A program made the position numbers and the translations under genes. DNA of 64,000 nt from Streptomyces sp. B21-105 (GTDB lineage Bacteria; Actinomycetota; Actinomycetes; Streptomycetales; Streptomycetaceae). The stretch is taken from positions 8,804,001 through 8,868,000 of the forward strand of contig NZ_JARUMJ010000001.1 of assembly GCF_036898465.1 (NCBI RefSeq). The letters are read 5' to 3'. This document shows positions 41,967 through 51,385 of the stretch, in pieces (position 1 is the first letter of the stretch; each line of letters begins with the position of its first letter). Under the pieces are notes generated by a model. It was not told where the DNA came from, did not search any database, and was given only the letters and a program-made list of their open reading frames with translations.

Positions 41967-43154
41967 TCAGGCGGCCTTCCGTGCGACGAGCCGCACGGGC
42001 ACCTCGGCGTACGTGTTCAGAATGGTGTTCTCCGCGATCACCGGGTCGCCGGTGAACTCGATCCGCTCGACGGAGTCGAGCAGCGCGTGGATCAGGGCGT
42101 GCAGCTCCAGGCGGGCGACGCCGTGACCGACGCAGCCGTGCGCGCCGTGACCGAACGCCAGGTGGTCGCGCGGATTGCGGCGCAGGTCGAACTCGTCGGC
42201 GCGCTCCCACTTGCGCTCGTCACGGTTGGCGGAGGCGAACAGGGCCCACACCCGCGCCCCCTGCGGGATCGTCACCCCGCCGAGCCGCGTGTCGCGCGCG
42301 GCGACACGGGTGAGGCCCCGCACGGGAGTCTCGAACCGCAGGAGTTCGTTGATCGTCGAGGCCACCAGCCCGGGCTCGGCGCGCAGGGCGGCCCACTGGT
42401 CCGGGCGCTCGGCGAAGACGACGAGCAGATGGCCGATCGCGGCGGCCGTGGTCTCCAACGACGGGCCGATGAAGTCGACGAGGAGGAGCGGGCACTTCTC
42501 CTGCGGGATGACACCCTGCTCGGCTGCCTCGAGCATGGCGGCTCCGGGACTCCCGGGCGCGAGTTCGCCGCTCGCCGCGAGCTCGTGGGCGAACGCGAAG
42601 AGACGCTGCGTCATCTCCATGTTGTGCGGGGTGCGTTCGGTGACCGGGCCCAGCAGGTCGTTGCCCACCTGGCCCCACTCGTAGAGGTGCTCACGGCCCC
42701 GGTCGGGCAGGCCGAGGTAGTCGGGTATGACCAACATGGGCATGGCCTGGGCCAGTTCGGCGACGCCGTCGATCTCGCCCCGGGCGACGACCTCGGCCAC
42801 GAGGCCCTGTGCCTTGCGGGCTATCTCCTCACCGCGACCCTGCACGGAACCCGGCCGCAGTCCGGCCCCGACGACGGAGCGCAGCACGTCGTGCTCCGGC
42901 GGATCGCTGACCAGGGTGACGCCCCGCATGATCCGGTTGACGTCGGGATCGAATCCCACGCCCTCGCCGGAGAGGAACGTGTCGTGGTCGGCCAGCGCGG
43001 CCTTCACCTCGTTGTACCGGGTGAGCGCGTAGACGTCCGGTTCGCGCAGCCGGACGACGCCGCCCAGTTCCCGCAGCTGCCGGTACTGCTCGTAGCGGAT
43101 GCGCCGGTCCGAGGACGCGAACATGTCGATCTCTGCGCAGGGCACGACGGCCAT
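41967..43154 (-). CDS. Cytochrome P450
   Basis: A 395-aa soluble P450. The I-helix reads [20 protein letters not shown], with GPSLETT in place of the common AGxET, ExxR is in [14 protein letters not shown], and the heme ligand Cys is in [27 protein letters not shown] precedes ATG 43154. No ferredoxin or ferredoxin reductase gene lies beside it, so electrons must come from elsewhere. Alone on its strand here; substrate unknown. Confidence 0.93.
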   Translation of the reverse strand: MAVVPCAEIDMFASSDRRIRYEQYRQLRELGGVVRLREPDVYALTRYNEVKAALADHDTFLSGEGVGFDPDVNRIMRGVTLVSDPPEHDVLRSVVGAGLRPGSVQGRGEEIARKAQGLVAEVVARGEIDGVAELAQAMPMLVIPDYLGLPDRGREHLYEWGQVGNDLLGPVTERTPHNMEMTQRLFAFAHELAASGELAPGSPGAAMLEAAEQGVIPQEKCPLLLVDFIGPSLETTAAAIGHLLVVFAERPDQWAALRAEPGLVASTINELLRFETPVRGLTRVAARDTRLGGVTIPQGARVWALFASANRDERKWERADEFDLRRNPRDHLAFGHGAHGCVGHGVARLELHALIHALLDSVERIEFTGDPVIAENTILNTYAEVPVRLVARKAA

Positions 43155-43381
43155 GGGGTCTCTCCTGGAGGTGCGTGGGGGGGATGGTCGACGAAAGGGT
43201 GTGGGGGACGGTCGACGAACCGGGCGCGGGGGAGGGGTGGTCGACGACGTTCCTTCCTGACCGGGCGGGCCGGACACACCTTCCTGATCTTGCTCGGTCG
43301 CAGGCGTCGCAAAACCCCGGTTCGGCTGCGTCGCGGAAGGGGCGGCCGGAGCCCGGCGGTCAGCTGCGTAGAGTGCCGCCC

Positions 43382-43717
43382 ATGACCGTCGTGCGCTCCC
43401 TGGTCCTGTTCCTCGTCGCCGCCCTGTTCGAGATCGGCGGGGCGTGGCTGGTCTGGCAGGGGGTGCGCGAGAACAGGGGCTGGGTCTGGGCCGGCGCGGG
43501 CGTCGTCGCCCTCGGCCTGTACGGGTTCGTCGCCACCTTGCAGCACGACGCTCACTTCGGCCGTGTACTGGCCGCCTACGGTGGCGTGTTCGTCGCCGGG
43601 TCGATCGTCTGGGGCGTGATCGCCGACGGCTATCGACCCGACCGGTACGACGTCGTCGGCGCCCTCGTCTGCCTGGCCGGCATGGCCGTCCTGATGTACG
43701 CGCCGCGCGGGACCTGA
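43382..43717 (+). CDS. YnfA/UPF0060 family membrane protein
   Basis: A 111-aa protein of four hydrophobic helices: [20 protein letters not shown] at the start, [20 protein letters not shown] in the middle, and [20 protein letters not shown] are signatures of the UPF0060/YnfA family, small membrane proteins structurally like small multidrug transporters. It is divergent from the P450 gene. Transport substrate is not established. Confidence 0.92.
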   Translation: MTVVRSLVLFLVAALFEIGGAWLVWQGVRENRGWVWAGAGVVALGLYGFVATLQHDAHFGRVLAAYGGVFVAGSIVWGVIADGYRPDRYDVVGALVCLAGMAVLMYAPRGT

Positions 43718-43798
43718 CCCGGACCGCCCCGCGCCGCACGGGGGTGCGGCCGCCGCACGGCTCCTTCGCCGCCGCCTGAGCGCGGGCCGGGACGAGTC

Positions 43799-44821
43799 CT
43801 ATGCCCGGGGCGCGCGCTGCTCCCCCGAGCCACGGACGATCAGCCGGGTGGGGACGGTGATGGTGTGGGCGCGGGTGCGGTCGCTGTCGAGCCGGCTCAG
43901 CGCGGTGGCGGCCGCCGCCCTGCCGAGTTCCTCCGCGTCCTGGGCGACCACCGTCAGAGCCGGTTCGAGCGCGTCCGCGAGCGCCACGTCGTCGAACGCG
44001 ACGACGGCGACGTCCTTGCGTCCGCTGCGCGCGAGTTCGGCGACTATGCCCAGCGCCATGATGTTGTTGCCGGCGAACAGCGCGGTGGGCGGATCGGCCA
44101 GCCCGAGGAGCCGGGCTGTCGCGGCCTCGGCGCCCTGCTGGTCATGGGCGTTGGCGACGAGCGAGCGGTCGTGGACGATGCCCGCCTCCGCCAGTGCGGA
44201 GCGGTAACCGGCCAGACGTTCGCGGCGCGTGTAGAGCTTGACGGGCAGGTCGCCGACGAAGCCGATGCGCCGGTGTCCGTGGGCGACGAGGTGGGCGACG
44301 CCGTCGTGGGCTCCGGCCCGGTTGGAGCTGACGATGCTGTCCGTGGCCAGCCCGACGCCGGGACGGTCGAGGAAGACGACGGGAAGGCCCGCCGTGCGGT
44401 GGGACTTCAGGTGGGAGTGGTCGGCGCCGACGGACGGGACGACCATCAGGATGCTGACCCGGCGGGCCAGGAACTTGTCGGTGAGAGCGCGTTCGCGGTC
44501 GGGGTCGTCCGCGGAGGAGCCCATGAGCAGGGTCAGTCCGCGGTCGCGGACGGTGTCCTCGATGGCGCGCGCCACGGCTCCGAAGAACGGGTTGGCGAGG
44601 TCGGGGATGACCAGTCCGATGGTGGTGTCCGGGCCTCCGACGCGGATGTTGCGAGCCATCAGGTTCGGCTGGAAGCCGAGCCTGGCCACTGCTGCCAGTA
44701 CCTGTTCCCTGGTCTGTGCGGAGGCGGGCCCGTCCTCGTTGAGGACCCGGGAGACCGTCTTGGCGCTGACGCCGACCTCTCGCGCGACGTCGGCCAGGGT
44801 GGGGCGGCGGTTGGCTGCCAT
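43799..44821 (-). CDS. LacI family transcriptional repressor
   Basis: A 340-aa regulator. The N-terminal helix-turn-helix is PTLADVAREVGVSAKTVSRV then LNEDGPASAQTREQVL, and the rest is a periplasmic-binding-protein-like sugar sensor (TTIGLVIPDLANPFFGAVAR, PVVFLDRPG, RRIGFVGDLPV, DVAVVAFDDVALADALEPAL). It is followed (upstream on the same strand) by the sugar ABC transporter genes, and three copies of a LacI-like operator in this locus are the likely targets. The ligand is probably the transported sugar or its phosphate. Confidence 0.93.
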   Translation of the reverse strand: MAANRRPTLADVAREVGVSAKTVSRVLNEDGPASAQTREQVLAAVARLGFQPNLMARNIRVGGPDTTIGLVIPDLANPFFGAVARAIEDTVRDRGLTLLMGSSADDPDRERALTDKFLARRVSILMVVPSVGADHSHLKSHRTAGLPVVFLDRPGVGLATDSIVSSNRAGAHDGVAHLVAHGHRRIGFVGDLPVKLYTRRERLAGYRSALAEAGIVHDRSLVANAHDQQGAEAATARLLGLADPPTALFAGNNIMALGIVAELARSGRKDVAVVAFDDVALADALEPALTVVAQDAEELGRAAAATALSRLDSDRTRAHTITVPTRLIVRGSGEQRAPRA

Positions 44822-44897
44822 GGAGGGAACCGTCTCCTGAGGGCTCTCGGTTCCGGCCGCGGCCTCGGCCGGAACTGCGAGAGCGGGGTTTGTGCTG

Positions 44898-45734
44898 TCA
44901 GGTGGCCTGGACTCCGGCGGCCTTGGCGGCCTCCGAATCCGCTACGACAGTATCTCCGGCCTCGTCGACGCTGAGGGCGCCGGTCATGATGGCGACGACC
45001 TCGGCCATGGAGTAGTCGGACGGCTTGATCAGCGCGGCGCGCCGGCCGAGGCGGTGGACGTGGATCCGGTCGGCGATCTCGAAGACGTGCGGCATGTTGT
45101 GGCTGATGAGGACCACCGGCATGCCCTTGTCGCGGACGCGCCGGATCAGGTCGAGGACCTGGCCGGACTCCTTCACGCCGAGGGCGGCGGTGGGTTCGTC
45201 CATGACGACGACGGAGCGGGCCCAGGCGACCGCGCGGGCGACCGCGACGGCCTGGCGCTGTCCGCCGGAGAGGGTCTCCACGGCTTGGGTGAGCGAGCGC
45301 AGCCCGATCTTCAGGTCGGCCATGTGCTCGGCCGCCTCCTGCCGCATGCGCTTCTTGTCCAGCATGCGCAGGGCGCTGCCGAGAACGCCGGGGCGACGCA
45401 GCTCCCGTCCGAGGAACATGTTCGAGGCGATGTCCATGGACGCTGCCACGGCCAGGTCCTGATAGACCGTCTCGATGCCGTGGGCCTGAGCGCTCTGCGG
45501 GCCGGAGAACGTGATGGGGCTGCCGTTCAGCCGGATCTCGCCCGCGTCCGGGACCACCGCGCCGGTGAGGGCCTTGATCAGGCTGGTCTTGCCGGCGCCG
45601 TTGTCGCCGATGACGGCGAGGACCTCGCCGGGCAGGAGGTCGAAGTCGGCGCCGTCGATGGCGGTGACCTGGCCGTACCGCTTGACCAGACCGCGGGCCT
45701 GCAGCACGGGCGTGGGGGAGGACGTGGCGCTCAT
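44898..45734 (-). CDS. Sugar ABC transporter ATP-binding protein (single NBD)
   Basis: A 278-aa ATPase: Walker A GDNGAGKTSL near residue 42, Q-loop in IETVYQDLAVAAS, signature LSGGQRQAVAVARA near 150, Walker B VVVMDEPTAALGV, and switch VVLISHNMPHV. With one nucleotide-binding domain instead of the tandem pair of RbsA-type proteins, it resembles the FrcA-type fructose importers, which assemble as a homodimer. ATG 45734 overlaps the permease stop as ATGA. Confidence 0.92.
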   Translation of the reverse strand: MSATSSPTPVLQARGLVKRYGQVTAIDGADFDLLPGEVLAVIGDNGAGKTSLIKALTGAVVPDAGEIRLNGSPITFSGPQSAQAHGIETVYQDLAVAASMDIASNMFLGRELRRPGVLGSALRMLDKKRMRQEAAEHMADLKIGLRSLTQAVETLSGGQRQAVAVARAVAWARSVVVMDEPTAALGVKESGQVLDLIRRVRDKGMPVVLISHNMPHVFEIADRIHVHRLGRRAALIKPSDYSMAEVVAIMTGALSVDEAGDTVVADSEAAKAAGVQAT

Positions 45735-46726
45735 CGGGCCTTCTTCCGGGAGATCTGGTCGACGGTCACCGCGAGGATCACCAGGACACCGGTGATCAGG
45801 GTCTGGTAGATGGAGGCGACGCCCATCAGCTGCAGGCCGTTGCGGAACACGCCGACGATGAGGACGCCGATGAAGGTGCCCAGCACCGAGCCGCGCCCGC
45901 CGAAGAGGCTGGTGCCGCCGAGCACCACGGCGGTGATGCTGTCGAGGTTGTCGGTCTGCCCGGCCTGCGGGTCGCCCACCCCGGTGCGGGAGATGAGCAG
46001 CAGGGCGGCGATGCCGTACAGCAGGCCGGCCACGGCGTAGATGCCGATGGTCAGGCGCGAGGTGCGGATGCCGTTGAGGCGGGCGGCCTCGGCGCTGTTG
46101 CCCAGCGCGTACACGTGCCGGCCCCAGCCGGTGCTGCTCAGCGCGTAGGCGAGGAGGAGGAACAGGGCGATGGTGACCAGCGAGCCGTAGGTGATGTCCG
46201 TGTGACCGAGCGGGAAGGTCTCCCCGAGCGCGGTCAGCGGGCCCGGCAGGCTGGTGACCGTCTGCTCCTCGGAGTAGATGTGGGTCAGCGCGAACGCCAC
46301 GTTGAGCATGCCGAGCGTCACGATGAACGGCGGCAGCGGGATCTTCTGCACGAGCAGCCCGTTGAGCAGCCCGAAGCCGCCGCAGACGGCCAGACCCAGC
46401 GCGATCGCGACGAGCGGCGGGACCGAACCCTCTGCGGCCATCTTGGCGATCACGATGCTGCCGAACGCCATCACCGCCCCGCACGACAGGTCGATCCCCG
46501 CCGTGAGGATGATCAGGGTCTGCCCGATGGCGAGGGTGCCCACGACCATGACCTGCTGCACGATCAGCGAGAAGTTCCCGCCGGTCAGGAACTGGTCGGT
46601 CGAGAAGGAGAAGAAGGCGCAGGCCAGGAGGAGGGCTGCCAGGGGTCCGGTGGTCGGCGCCGTGAGCAGTCTGCGGACCGTGGTCGGTGCTTTGAGCTCC
46701 GAGTACGGCGTGGTCGTGGCTGTCAT
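45731..46726 (-). CDS. Sugar ABC transporter permease (FrcC/RbsC-type)
   Basis: A 331-aa protein with eight to ten membrane helices. VVGTLAIGQTLIILTAGIDL then SCGAVMAFGSIVI is the hallmark of the ribose/fructose-type permeases, and ITAVVLGGTSLFGGRGSVLG then TFIGVLIVGVFRNGLQL is the conserved C-terminal coupling region. It sits between the binding protein and ATPase genes and forms the translocation pore as a dimer. Confidence 0.92.
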   Translation of the reverse strand: MTATTTPYSELKAPTTVRRLLTAPTTGPLAALLLACAFFSFSTDQFLTGGNFSLIVQQVMVVGTLAIGQTLIILTAGIDLSCGAVMAFGSIVIAKMAAEGSVPPLVAIALGLAVCGGFGLLNGLLVQKIPLPPFIVTLGMLNVAFALTHIYSEEQTVTSLPGPLTALGETFPLGHTDITYGSLVTIALFLLLAYALSSTGWGRHVYALGNSAEAARLNGIRTSRLTIGIYAVAGLLYGIAALLLISRTGVGDPQAGQTDNLDSITAVVLGGTSLFGGRGSVLGTFIGVLIVGVFRNGLQLMGVASIYQTLITGVLVILAVTVDQISRKKAR

Positions 46727-46881
46727 GCGAAGTCCTTGTCGGAAGACAGATGTCCTTGTCGGAGGACGGGGGCGCGGACCCCCGCCGCCGGGACAAGGGG
46801 GGCGGTCGTCCCCGGTCGGGGAGGTGGGCCGACCGCCCCGCTGAAGGGAGTGACGTGTCGTACGGTCCTGCGGAGGGCGGC

Positions 46882-47898
46882 TCAGCCCCAGCAGTTCTCC
46901 AGGCCGTAGGCGGTGTCCTTCGAGGCGACCCCGTCCTGTGCCTTGTCGCTGATCAGCGTGACGCCGGTGTCGGTGTAACCGGACGCCTTCGTGCCGTCCT
47001 TGGCGTACGCCACGACGGCCTTGACGCCCTCGGCCGCCATCTTCAGCGGGTACTGCTGCGACGTCGCGGCGATCTTGCCGTCCTTGACCGCCTGGGTGCC
47101 GGTGCAGCCGCCGTCGACGGAGACGATCAGCACGTCCTTCTCACGGCCCTTGGCCTTCAGCGCGGTGTACGCGCCCAGCGCCGCAGGCTCGTTGATCGTG
47201 TAGACGACGTTGATGTCGGGCGACTTCTGCAGGCAGTTCTCCATCGCGGTCTGGCCCTTGGCCTGGTCGCCGCCGGTGTCCTGGGCGCACACGACGTCCT
47301 TGTCCGTGGCGCCGAAGCCCTTCAGGAAACCGTCGTGCCGCTGGACGCCCACGGAGACGCCCGGCGCCAGGTCGAGGGCGGCTATCTTCGCGGTCTTGCC
47401 CTTCATGGCGGCCTTGGCGTACTCGCCGATCAGCTCGCCGGCCTTGAGGTTGTCGGTGGCGAAGAGGGCGTCGACCGCGCTCTGCGGGTCGGTCGGCGTG
47501 TCCAGGGCGATGACCAGGACACCCTTGGCGCGGGCCTTCGCGATCGCGGGCACGATCGCCTTGGAGTCGCTCGGCGTGATCAGGATGCCCTTGACCCCGG
47601 CGGCGACCATGTTCTCGATGGCGGTGACCTGCCCGGCGTTGTCCCCGTCGAACTTGCCCGCAGCGGTGGACAGCTGGGCGCCGTTCTCCTTGGCCGCCTT
47701 CTGCGCGCCCTCCTTCATCTTCACGAAGAAGGGGTTGGTGTCGGTCTTGGTGATCAGTCCGACCTTCACCTCGCCCGAGCCGGAGCTCGAGGAGCCCGAA
47801 CCGGAGCCGGACCCGCAGGCCGTCAGGGTGAGGGCCGCGACGCCCGTGACCGCGGCGACTCTGAGGAGGGAGGAGGACAGGCTAGTGGTGCGAGACAT
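46882..47898 (-). CDS. Sugar ABC transporter substrate-binding lipoprotein
   Basis: A 338-aa periplasmic-binding-protein homologue. The signal ends at the lipobox [10 protein letters not shown], then a Ser/Gly linker, then [20 protein letters not shown], the ribose/fructose-binding (RbsB/FrcB) fold. [16 protein letters not shown] stretches ([20 protein letters not shown]) and [20 protein letters not shown] are sugar-site regions. ATG 47898 follows AGGAG. First gene of the minus-strand ABC operon, with tandem LacI-type operators upstream. Confidence 0.92.
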   Translation of the reverse strand: MSRTTSLSSSLLRVAAVTGVAALTLTACGSGSGSGSSSSGSGEVKVGLITKTDTNPFFVKMKEGAQKAAKENGAQLSTAAGKFDGDNAGQVTAIENMVAAGVKGILITPSDSKAIVPAIAKARAKGVLVIALDTPTDPQSAVDALFATDNLKAGELIGEYAKAAMKGKTAKIAALDLAPGVSVGVQRHDGFLKGFGATDKDVVCAQDTGGDQAKGQTAMENCLQKSPDINVVYTINEPAALGAYTALKAKGREKDVLIVSVDGGCTGTQAVKDGKIAATSQQYPLKMAAEGVKAVVAYAKDGTKASGYTDTGVTLISDKAQDGVASKDTAYGLENCWG

Positions 47899-47958
47899 GA
47901 TCGACTCCTGTGGGATAGCGGGCGGCACCGGGTAGGGATCAGAGCGTGCAGCCCGGGG

Positions 47959-47988
47959 TGTCATCGTTGACTTATGTCATCGTTGACA
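47959..47988. promoter_or_regulatory. Two tandem LacI-type operators
   Basis: TGTCATCGTTGAC(A/T) occurs at 47959-47972 and 47975-47988, a 16-bp period. The element is an imperfect palindrome TGTCA-N4-TGACA with a central CG, as in LacI/GalR sites. It lies in the divergent gap between the binding protein gene (start 47898, minus) and the PfkB kinase gene (start 48225, plus). Confidence 0.75.
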
Positions 47989-48224
47989 CTTCCTGGCGAG
48001 GATGATGGACTCCGGATCCCGGCAACGTCAATGCCTTCCACCCGTCACAAATCGGCAACGCCGCCGACCGCCGCCTTCGTGCAGTCGCTCGGTCGCGGTG
48101 GCGCCGCGTCGACCCTCCGCCCGTCCGCAGTCGTCCGCAGTCGTTTTCCGTACGGTTCTCCGAGCCCTTCCCGCCTTCCCCGCCTTCCCCGGCCTTCCCC
48201 GCCCTTTCCGAGAGAGAGCAGCCC

Positions 48225-49187
48225 ATGAGCCCGCGTCAGATCACCGTTCTGGGAGAGTGCGTCGCGGACGCCTTCGCGGAACCGGTCAACGCCTCGAACG
48301 AACTCGCTCTGCGGGTGCTGCCCGGCGGCGGACCCGCGAACACGGCGGTGGCGCTGGCCCGGCTCGGGACACCGGCCCGCTTCCTCGCACGGCTGTCCGG
48401 CGACGTGTTCGGCCGCCTCTTCCGGGCCCACCTGGAGGCGTCCGGCGTCGACCTGTCGTACGCCGTCGCCGCCGCGGAGCCCAGCACGCTGGCGGTGGCG
48501 GAGCTGGACGCCACCGGTCAGGCCGCCTACTCGTTCCACGCCCAGAACACGGCCGACTGGCAGTGGACGCCCGGCGAACTGGCGGCGGTGGACCTGTCCG
48601 AGGCGGCCTGTGTGCACACCGGGTCGCTGGCGCTGGTCCGCGAACCCGGCGGGGCGGTGGTGGAGGAGTTCCTGGCTTCGGCGGCGCCACGGGCCACCAT
48701 CAGCATCGATCCCAACGTCCGGCCGCTGCTGGTGCGCCCCGAGGTCTACCGCGCCCGGCTGGCGCACTGGTGCTCCCTCGCCGACGTCCTGCGGCTGAGC
48801 GAGGACGATCTCGAGCTGCTGCTGCCGGGTGTCGGGCCGGAGCAGGCCTGCGACACCTGGCACGAGGCGGGGGCGCGGCTCGTGGTGATCACGCTCGGCG
48901 CCGACGGCGCACTGGCCTCGCTCGACGGGGAACGGGTGCGGGTGCCCGCGGTGACCACCGGCGTCGTCGACACCGTCGGCGCCGGGGACTCCTTCACCGC
49001 CGGACTGCTGCACCATCTCGGCTCCCGAGGCCTCCTCGGCGGCCGGCTGACCGGTCTCGGTCTCGACGACGTCGCGAACGCCTGCCGGTTCGGCGCTCGC
49101 GTCGCCGCCCTGACCTGCTCGGTCGCCGGCCCCAACCCGCCGTGGCGGGACCAGCTGGCGCAGCTCGCGCCCACCGGCGGAGCCTGA
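48225..49187 (+). CDS. PfkB family sugar kinase (fructokinase-like)
   Basis: A 320-aa ribokinase-fold enzyme. Sugar-binding signature 1 is LPGGGPANTAVALARLG near residue 32, and signature 2 with the catalytic base is VDTVGAGDSFTAGLLHHLGS near 245. The usual D-V-G of the N-terminal segment is ITVLGECVADAF. It most likely phosphorylates the sugar imported by the divergent ABC transporter. ATG 48225 has a GAGAGAG-type site. Controlled, by inference, from the same operators as the transporter. Confidence 0.9.
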   Translation: MSPRQITVLGECVADAFAEPVNASNELALRVLPGGGPANTAVALARLGTPARFLARLSGDVFGRLFRAHLEASGVDLSYAVAAAEPSTLAVAELDATGQAAYSFHAQNTADWQWTPGELAAVDLSEAACVHTGSLALVREPGGAVVEEFLASAAPRATISIDPNVRPLLVRPEVYRARLAHWCSLADVLRLSEDDLELLLPGVGPEQACDTWHEAGARLVVITLGADGALASLDGERVRVPAVTTGVVDTVGAGDSFTAGLLHHLGSRGLLGGRLTGLGLDDVANACRFGARVAALTCSVAGPNPPWRDQLAQLAPTGGA

Positions 49188-49280
49188 GCGCTCCCGCCTG
49201 CCCGGCCCGGCCCACCGGGCGCGATCCACCCCGAGCCGTTGACGCGCGGGGCGGACCGCGCCCATCATCGGGCCACCTGA

Positions 49281-49294
49281 TGTCATCGTTGACA
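49281..49294. promoter_or_regulatory. Third LacI-type operator
   Basis: TGTCATCGTTGACA, identical to the second copy in the 47975 pair, 134 bp before the monooxygenase-like gene. It ties that gene to the same regulon. Confidence 0.7.
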
Positions 49295-49427
49295 CAAGTC
49301 GACGCGGGCGGCCGGCAGCCGGTCACGCCCACGGCGGATCCCGCCGACACCGCGCTCTACGACGCCCACAGCTCACCGCCCACAGCCCGCAACACCACAC
49401 GCCCATGACGGACAAGGACCCGAGACC

Positions 49428-49721
49428 GTGAAGAAGACCCTGCTCGCCGAGTTCACCGCCCGCGAAGGGGCGCAGGACGAGGTCGCCCGCCTGATCGGCG
49501 ACTACGCCCTCAAGGTGCGTGAGGAAGAGGGCAACATCGCCTTCGACGTCTACACCAAGGCTGCCGAGCCGCGCGCCTTCTGGATCTTCGAGGTGTACCG
49601 GGACGAGGACGCCTTCCGGGCCCATCTGAACGCCCCCTACGGCGGCCCGTTCAACACCGCGCTCACCCCGCTGATCGAAGAGCCTGCCTCCGTGCTGACC
49701 TTCCTCGACCCGCTGGCCTGA
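49428..49721 (+). CDS. Antibiotic biosynthesis monooxygenase/quinol monooxygenase-like protein
   Basis: A 97-aa ABM-domain protein: TLLAEFTAREGAQDEVARLI then EEEGNIAFDVYTKAAEPRAF and IFEVYRDEDAFRAHLNAPYG match the small dimeric ferredoxin-like family (YgiN, HmoA). GTG 49428 follows AAGGAC. It carries an operator of the sugar regulon, an unusual link for this family; it may protect against or process a reactive carbonyl from sugar metabolism. Confidence 0.85.
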   Translation: MKKTLLAEFTAREGAQDEVARLIGDYALKVREEEGNIAFDVYTKAAEPRAFWIFEVYRDEDAFRAHLNAPYGGPFNTALTPLIEEPASVLTFLDPLA

Positions 49722-49745
49722 CGCGCTGACGCGCTGACGCGCTGA
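49719..49745. repeat. 8-bp tandem repeat
   Basis: CTGACGCG repeated three times plus a partial fourth immediately after the monooxygenase gene. Likely slippage sequence with no assigned function. Confidence 0.7.
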
Positions 49746-49863
49746 CAGGCCGGCGGGCAGGCGGCCCGTCGGAAACGGCGCGCACGGCCGATCGCCGGCG
49801 GGCGGAATCTCCGTTGCCGACGAGCGGCGCCGGCCGCGATCCTGAGGCCATGAGGTTCTTCAT

Positions 49864-50535
49864 ATGCGGTTGAGGCTGCGGCAGTTCAGGTTCCGTACGG
49901 GTCCGCACGAACACCGTGTCGTCCAGCCGTGGGAGCCTCTGCGCCGTGCCTCGCTGAGCGCACCCGAGCCCATCGGCGCCCTGTTCGGCGACCAGGAAGG
50001 GCTGAACCGGCTCTCGGGCCTGTTCTCCTTCGCCGCGTACTCCAGGCACACGATCGTCCATGTGCCGCTGCGAGACTCCCCCCAGCCGGAGGAGGGCTTC
50101 GGCACGCCGGTCGACCTCGTCCTCGTCCATCACACGCTCGGTCTGCGCGCCGCCAAGTGGCCCGCGCTGCGGCGCAGGTTGACGCACGGCACGCCGCTGA
50201 CCGCCGGCACCGACGAGGGCCACACCGCCCGGGACGCCGCACGGTGGGCGGAACGCGAGAAGCGGGCCGACTTCCGTGACCAGGTGCGGCACGCCACCCA
50301 CGCCGGCACCTTCTTCCTGTTCGGGAGCCGGGACGTCTTCGCCGCGGCCGCCGGGGACCTTGCCGAGGCGGCCGCCCTGGGGCCGCGCCAGAAGGGCGTC
50401 GCGAAAGGTCACCCGGCGCTGATGACGACGCTGCTCACGCTGGCCCAGCCGCCCGGCGGCGGCCACGACGTCGAGGTGCTGGTCCTGTTCAAGCCTCCTC
50501 CGCCCTGCGCTCGCCCGGCACGGCCCGCGAGCTGA
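49864..50535 (+). CDS. Hypothetical protein, DUF-type, His/Arg-rich
   Basis: A 223-aa protein, MRLRLRQFRFRTGPHEHRVV then SLSAPEPIGALFGDQEGLNR and YSRHTIVHVPLRDSPQP. A central ADFRDQVRHATHAGTFFLFG-like stretch follows (GTFFLFGSRDVFAAAAGD). It has no signal peptide or membrane segment. I do not recognise the family. It lies between the ABM gene and the convergent HSP18 regulator; codon use is typical Streptomyces, so a real gene is likely. Confidence 0.65.
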   Translation: MRLRLRQFRFRTGPHEHRVVQPWEPLRRASLSAPEPIGALFGDQEGLNRLSGLFSFAAYSRHTIVHVPLRDSPQPEEGFGTPVDLVLVHHTLGLRAAKWPALRRRLTHGTPLTAGTDEGHTARDAARWAEREKRADFRDQVRHATHAGTFFLFGSRDVFAAAAGDLAEAAALGPRQKGVAKGHPALMTTLLTLAQPPGGGHDVEVLVLFKPPPPCARPARPAS

Positions 50536-50562
50536 GCCGCCCTGAAGCTGGGGGCACTTCCG

Positions 50563-51252
50563 TCACGACCCCGGCGGTGTGTGATGCCCCCGGCGCTGGT
50601 CGCCGCTGTGCCGGCGGAGCCGGTCGGTGTGGCGGGCCATGTCGTCGACGCGCGCGGCGAGTTCGGGGTGGTCCGACGTCAGATACGGGCGCGTGCCGGT
50701 CAAGGGGGCGACGAGGGCGGCGGCGTCGTCCGCGGCGAGGGCGGAGGTGAGCTCGGCGAGGGGGGTGCGGGCCGCGGCGGGGAGGTCGCCGAGGGCGGTG
50801 ATCTGTCCGGCGAGCCGGCGCAGATCGGCGGCGTTGGCGCGCGCCCATGCGGTGACGGTGCGGTCGGCGGCGCGGCGGTCGCGGGTGGCCTGGACGCGTT
50901 GCTCGCCGGTGGATCCGGGGCTCCCGGGGCGTACGCGCAGGTAGCGGCGTTCGGCAGCCTGGCGGCTGGAGACGCCGAGGGGGTGGGCGAGGTCGGCCCA
51001 GCTGGCGCCCGCCTCCCGGGCCTCCTCGATCAGGCCCGGTTCCCACCCGGCGAGCCGTTCGCGCACCTCGCGCAGCAGCAGGAGTGCGGCGAGCGCCTGT
51101 TCCGAGCTGGGCGGCACGGGCGCGGGATGCTCGTCCTCTGCCGACGGCGCCCCGGCGGTGCGCAGAGCCTCGTTGATCGTGTCGAGGGCCGCGGCCGCGA
51201 GGAAGGACGCGGGAGTGACGGTGGGGGAGTCGTGGTGATCGTCGGTGGTCAT
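50563..51252 (-). CDS. HSP18-type transcriptional regulator
   Basis: A 229-aa helical protein: DTINEALRTAGAPSAEDEHP, LLREVRERLAGWEPGLIEEA, then DLAHPLGVSSRQAAERRYLR, a helix-turn-helix near residue 100, and a Pro/Ala-rich second half. This matches the regulators that sit divergently from hsp18/hsp20 genes in Streptomyces. ATG 51252 follows GGAGG. It probably represses the divergent Hsp20 gene at normal temperature. Confidence 0.8.
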   Translation of the reverse strand: MTTDDHHDSPTVTPASFLAAAALDTINEALRTAGAPSAEDEHPAPVPPSSEQALAALLLLREVRERLAGWEPGLIEEAREAGASWADLAHPLGVSSRQAAERRYLRVRPGSPGSTGEQRVQATRDRRAADRTVTAWARANAADLRRLAGQITALGDLPAAARTPLAELTSALAADDAAALVAPLTGTRPYLTSDHPELAARVDDMARHTDRLRRHSGDQRRGHHTPPGS

Positions 51253-51296
51253 GCCGCCTCCGGTGGCTGCCGTCATCGTATGGACGACATCTTGCT

Positions 51297-51315
51297 TGTC
51301 ATTGTTTCGATGACA
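51297..51315. promoter_or_regulatory. Operator between HSP18 regulator and Hsp20 genes
   Basis: TGTCAT (51297-51302) and ATGACA (51310-51315) flank TGTTTCG, giving a dyad in an AT-rich patch of the 133-bp divergent gap. A nearby GTCATCGTATGGACGACAT at 51272-51290 is a looser copy. Binding by the HSP18 regulator is likely. Confidence 0.6.
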
Positions 51316-51385
51316 TGTTACAACGGAGGCAGGTCACCCCGCATTGGCAGCAAGTGCCTGAACCGAACACTGGAGGTGTTTCCCG

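Noticed and set aside
37166..42210. Two long minus-strand frames opposite the RNA repair genes
   Set aside because: Same GC effect. The plus-strand proteins have complete catalytic motifs, and the minus-strand frames are Arg/Pro/Gly-rich without any recognised domain.
41967..43154. Secondary metabolite cluster around the P450
   Set aside because: No synthase, terpene cyclase, NRPS/PKS or tailoring genes beside it. It is an isolated P450.
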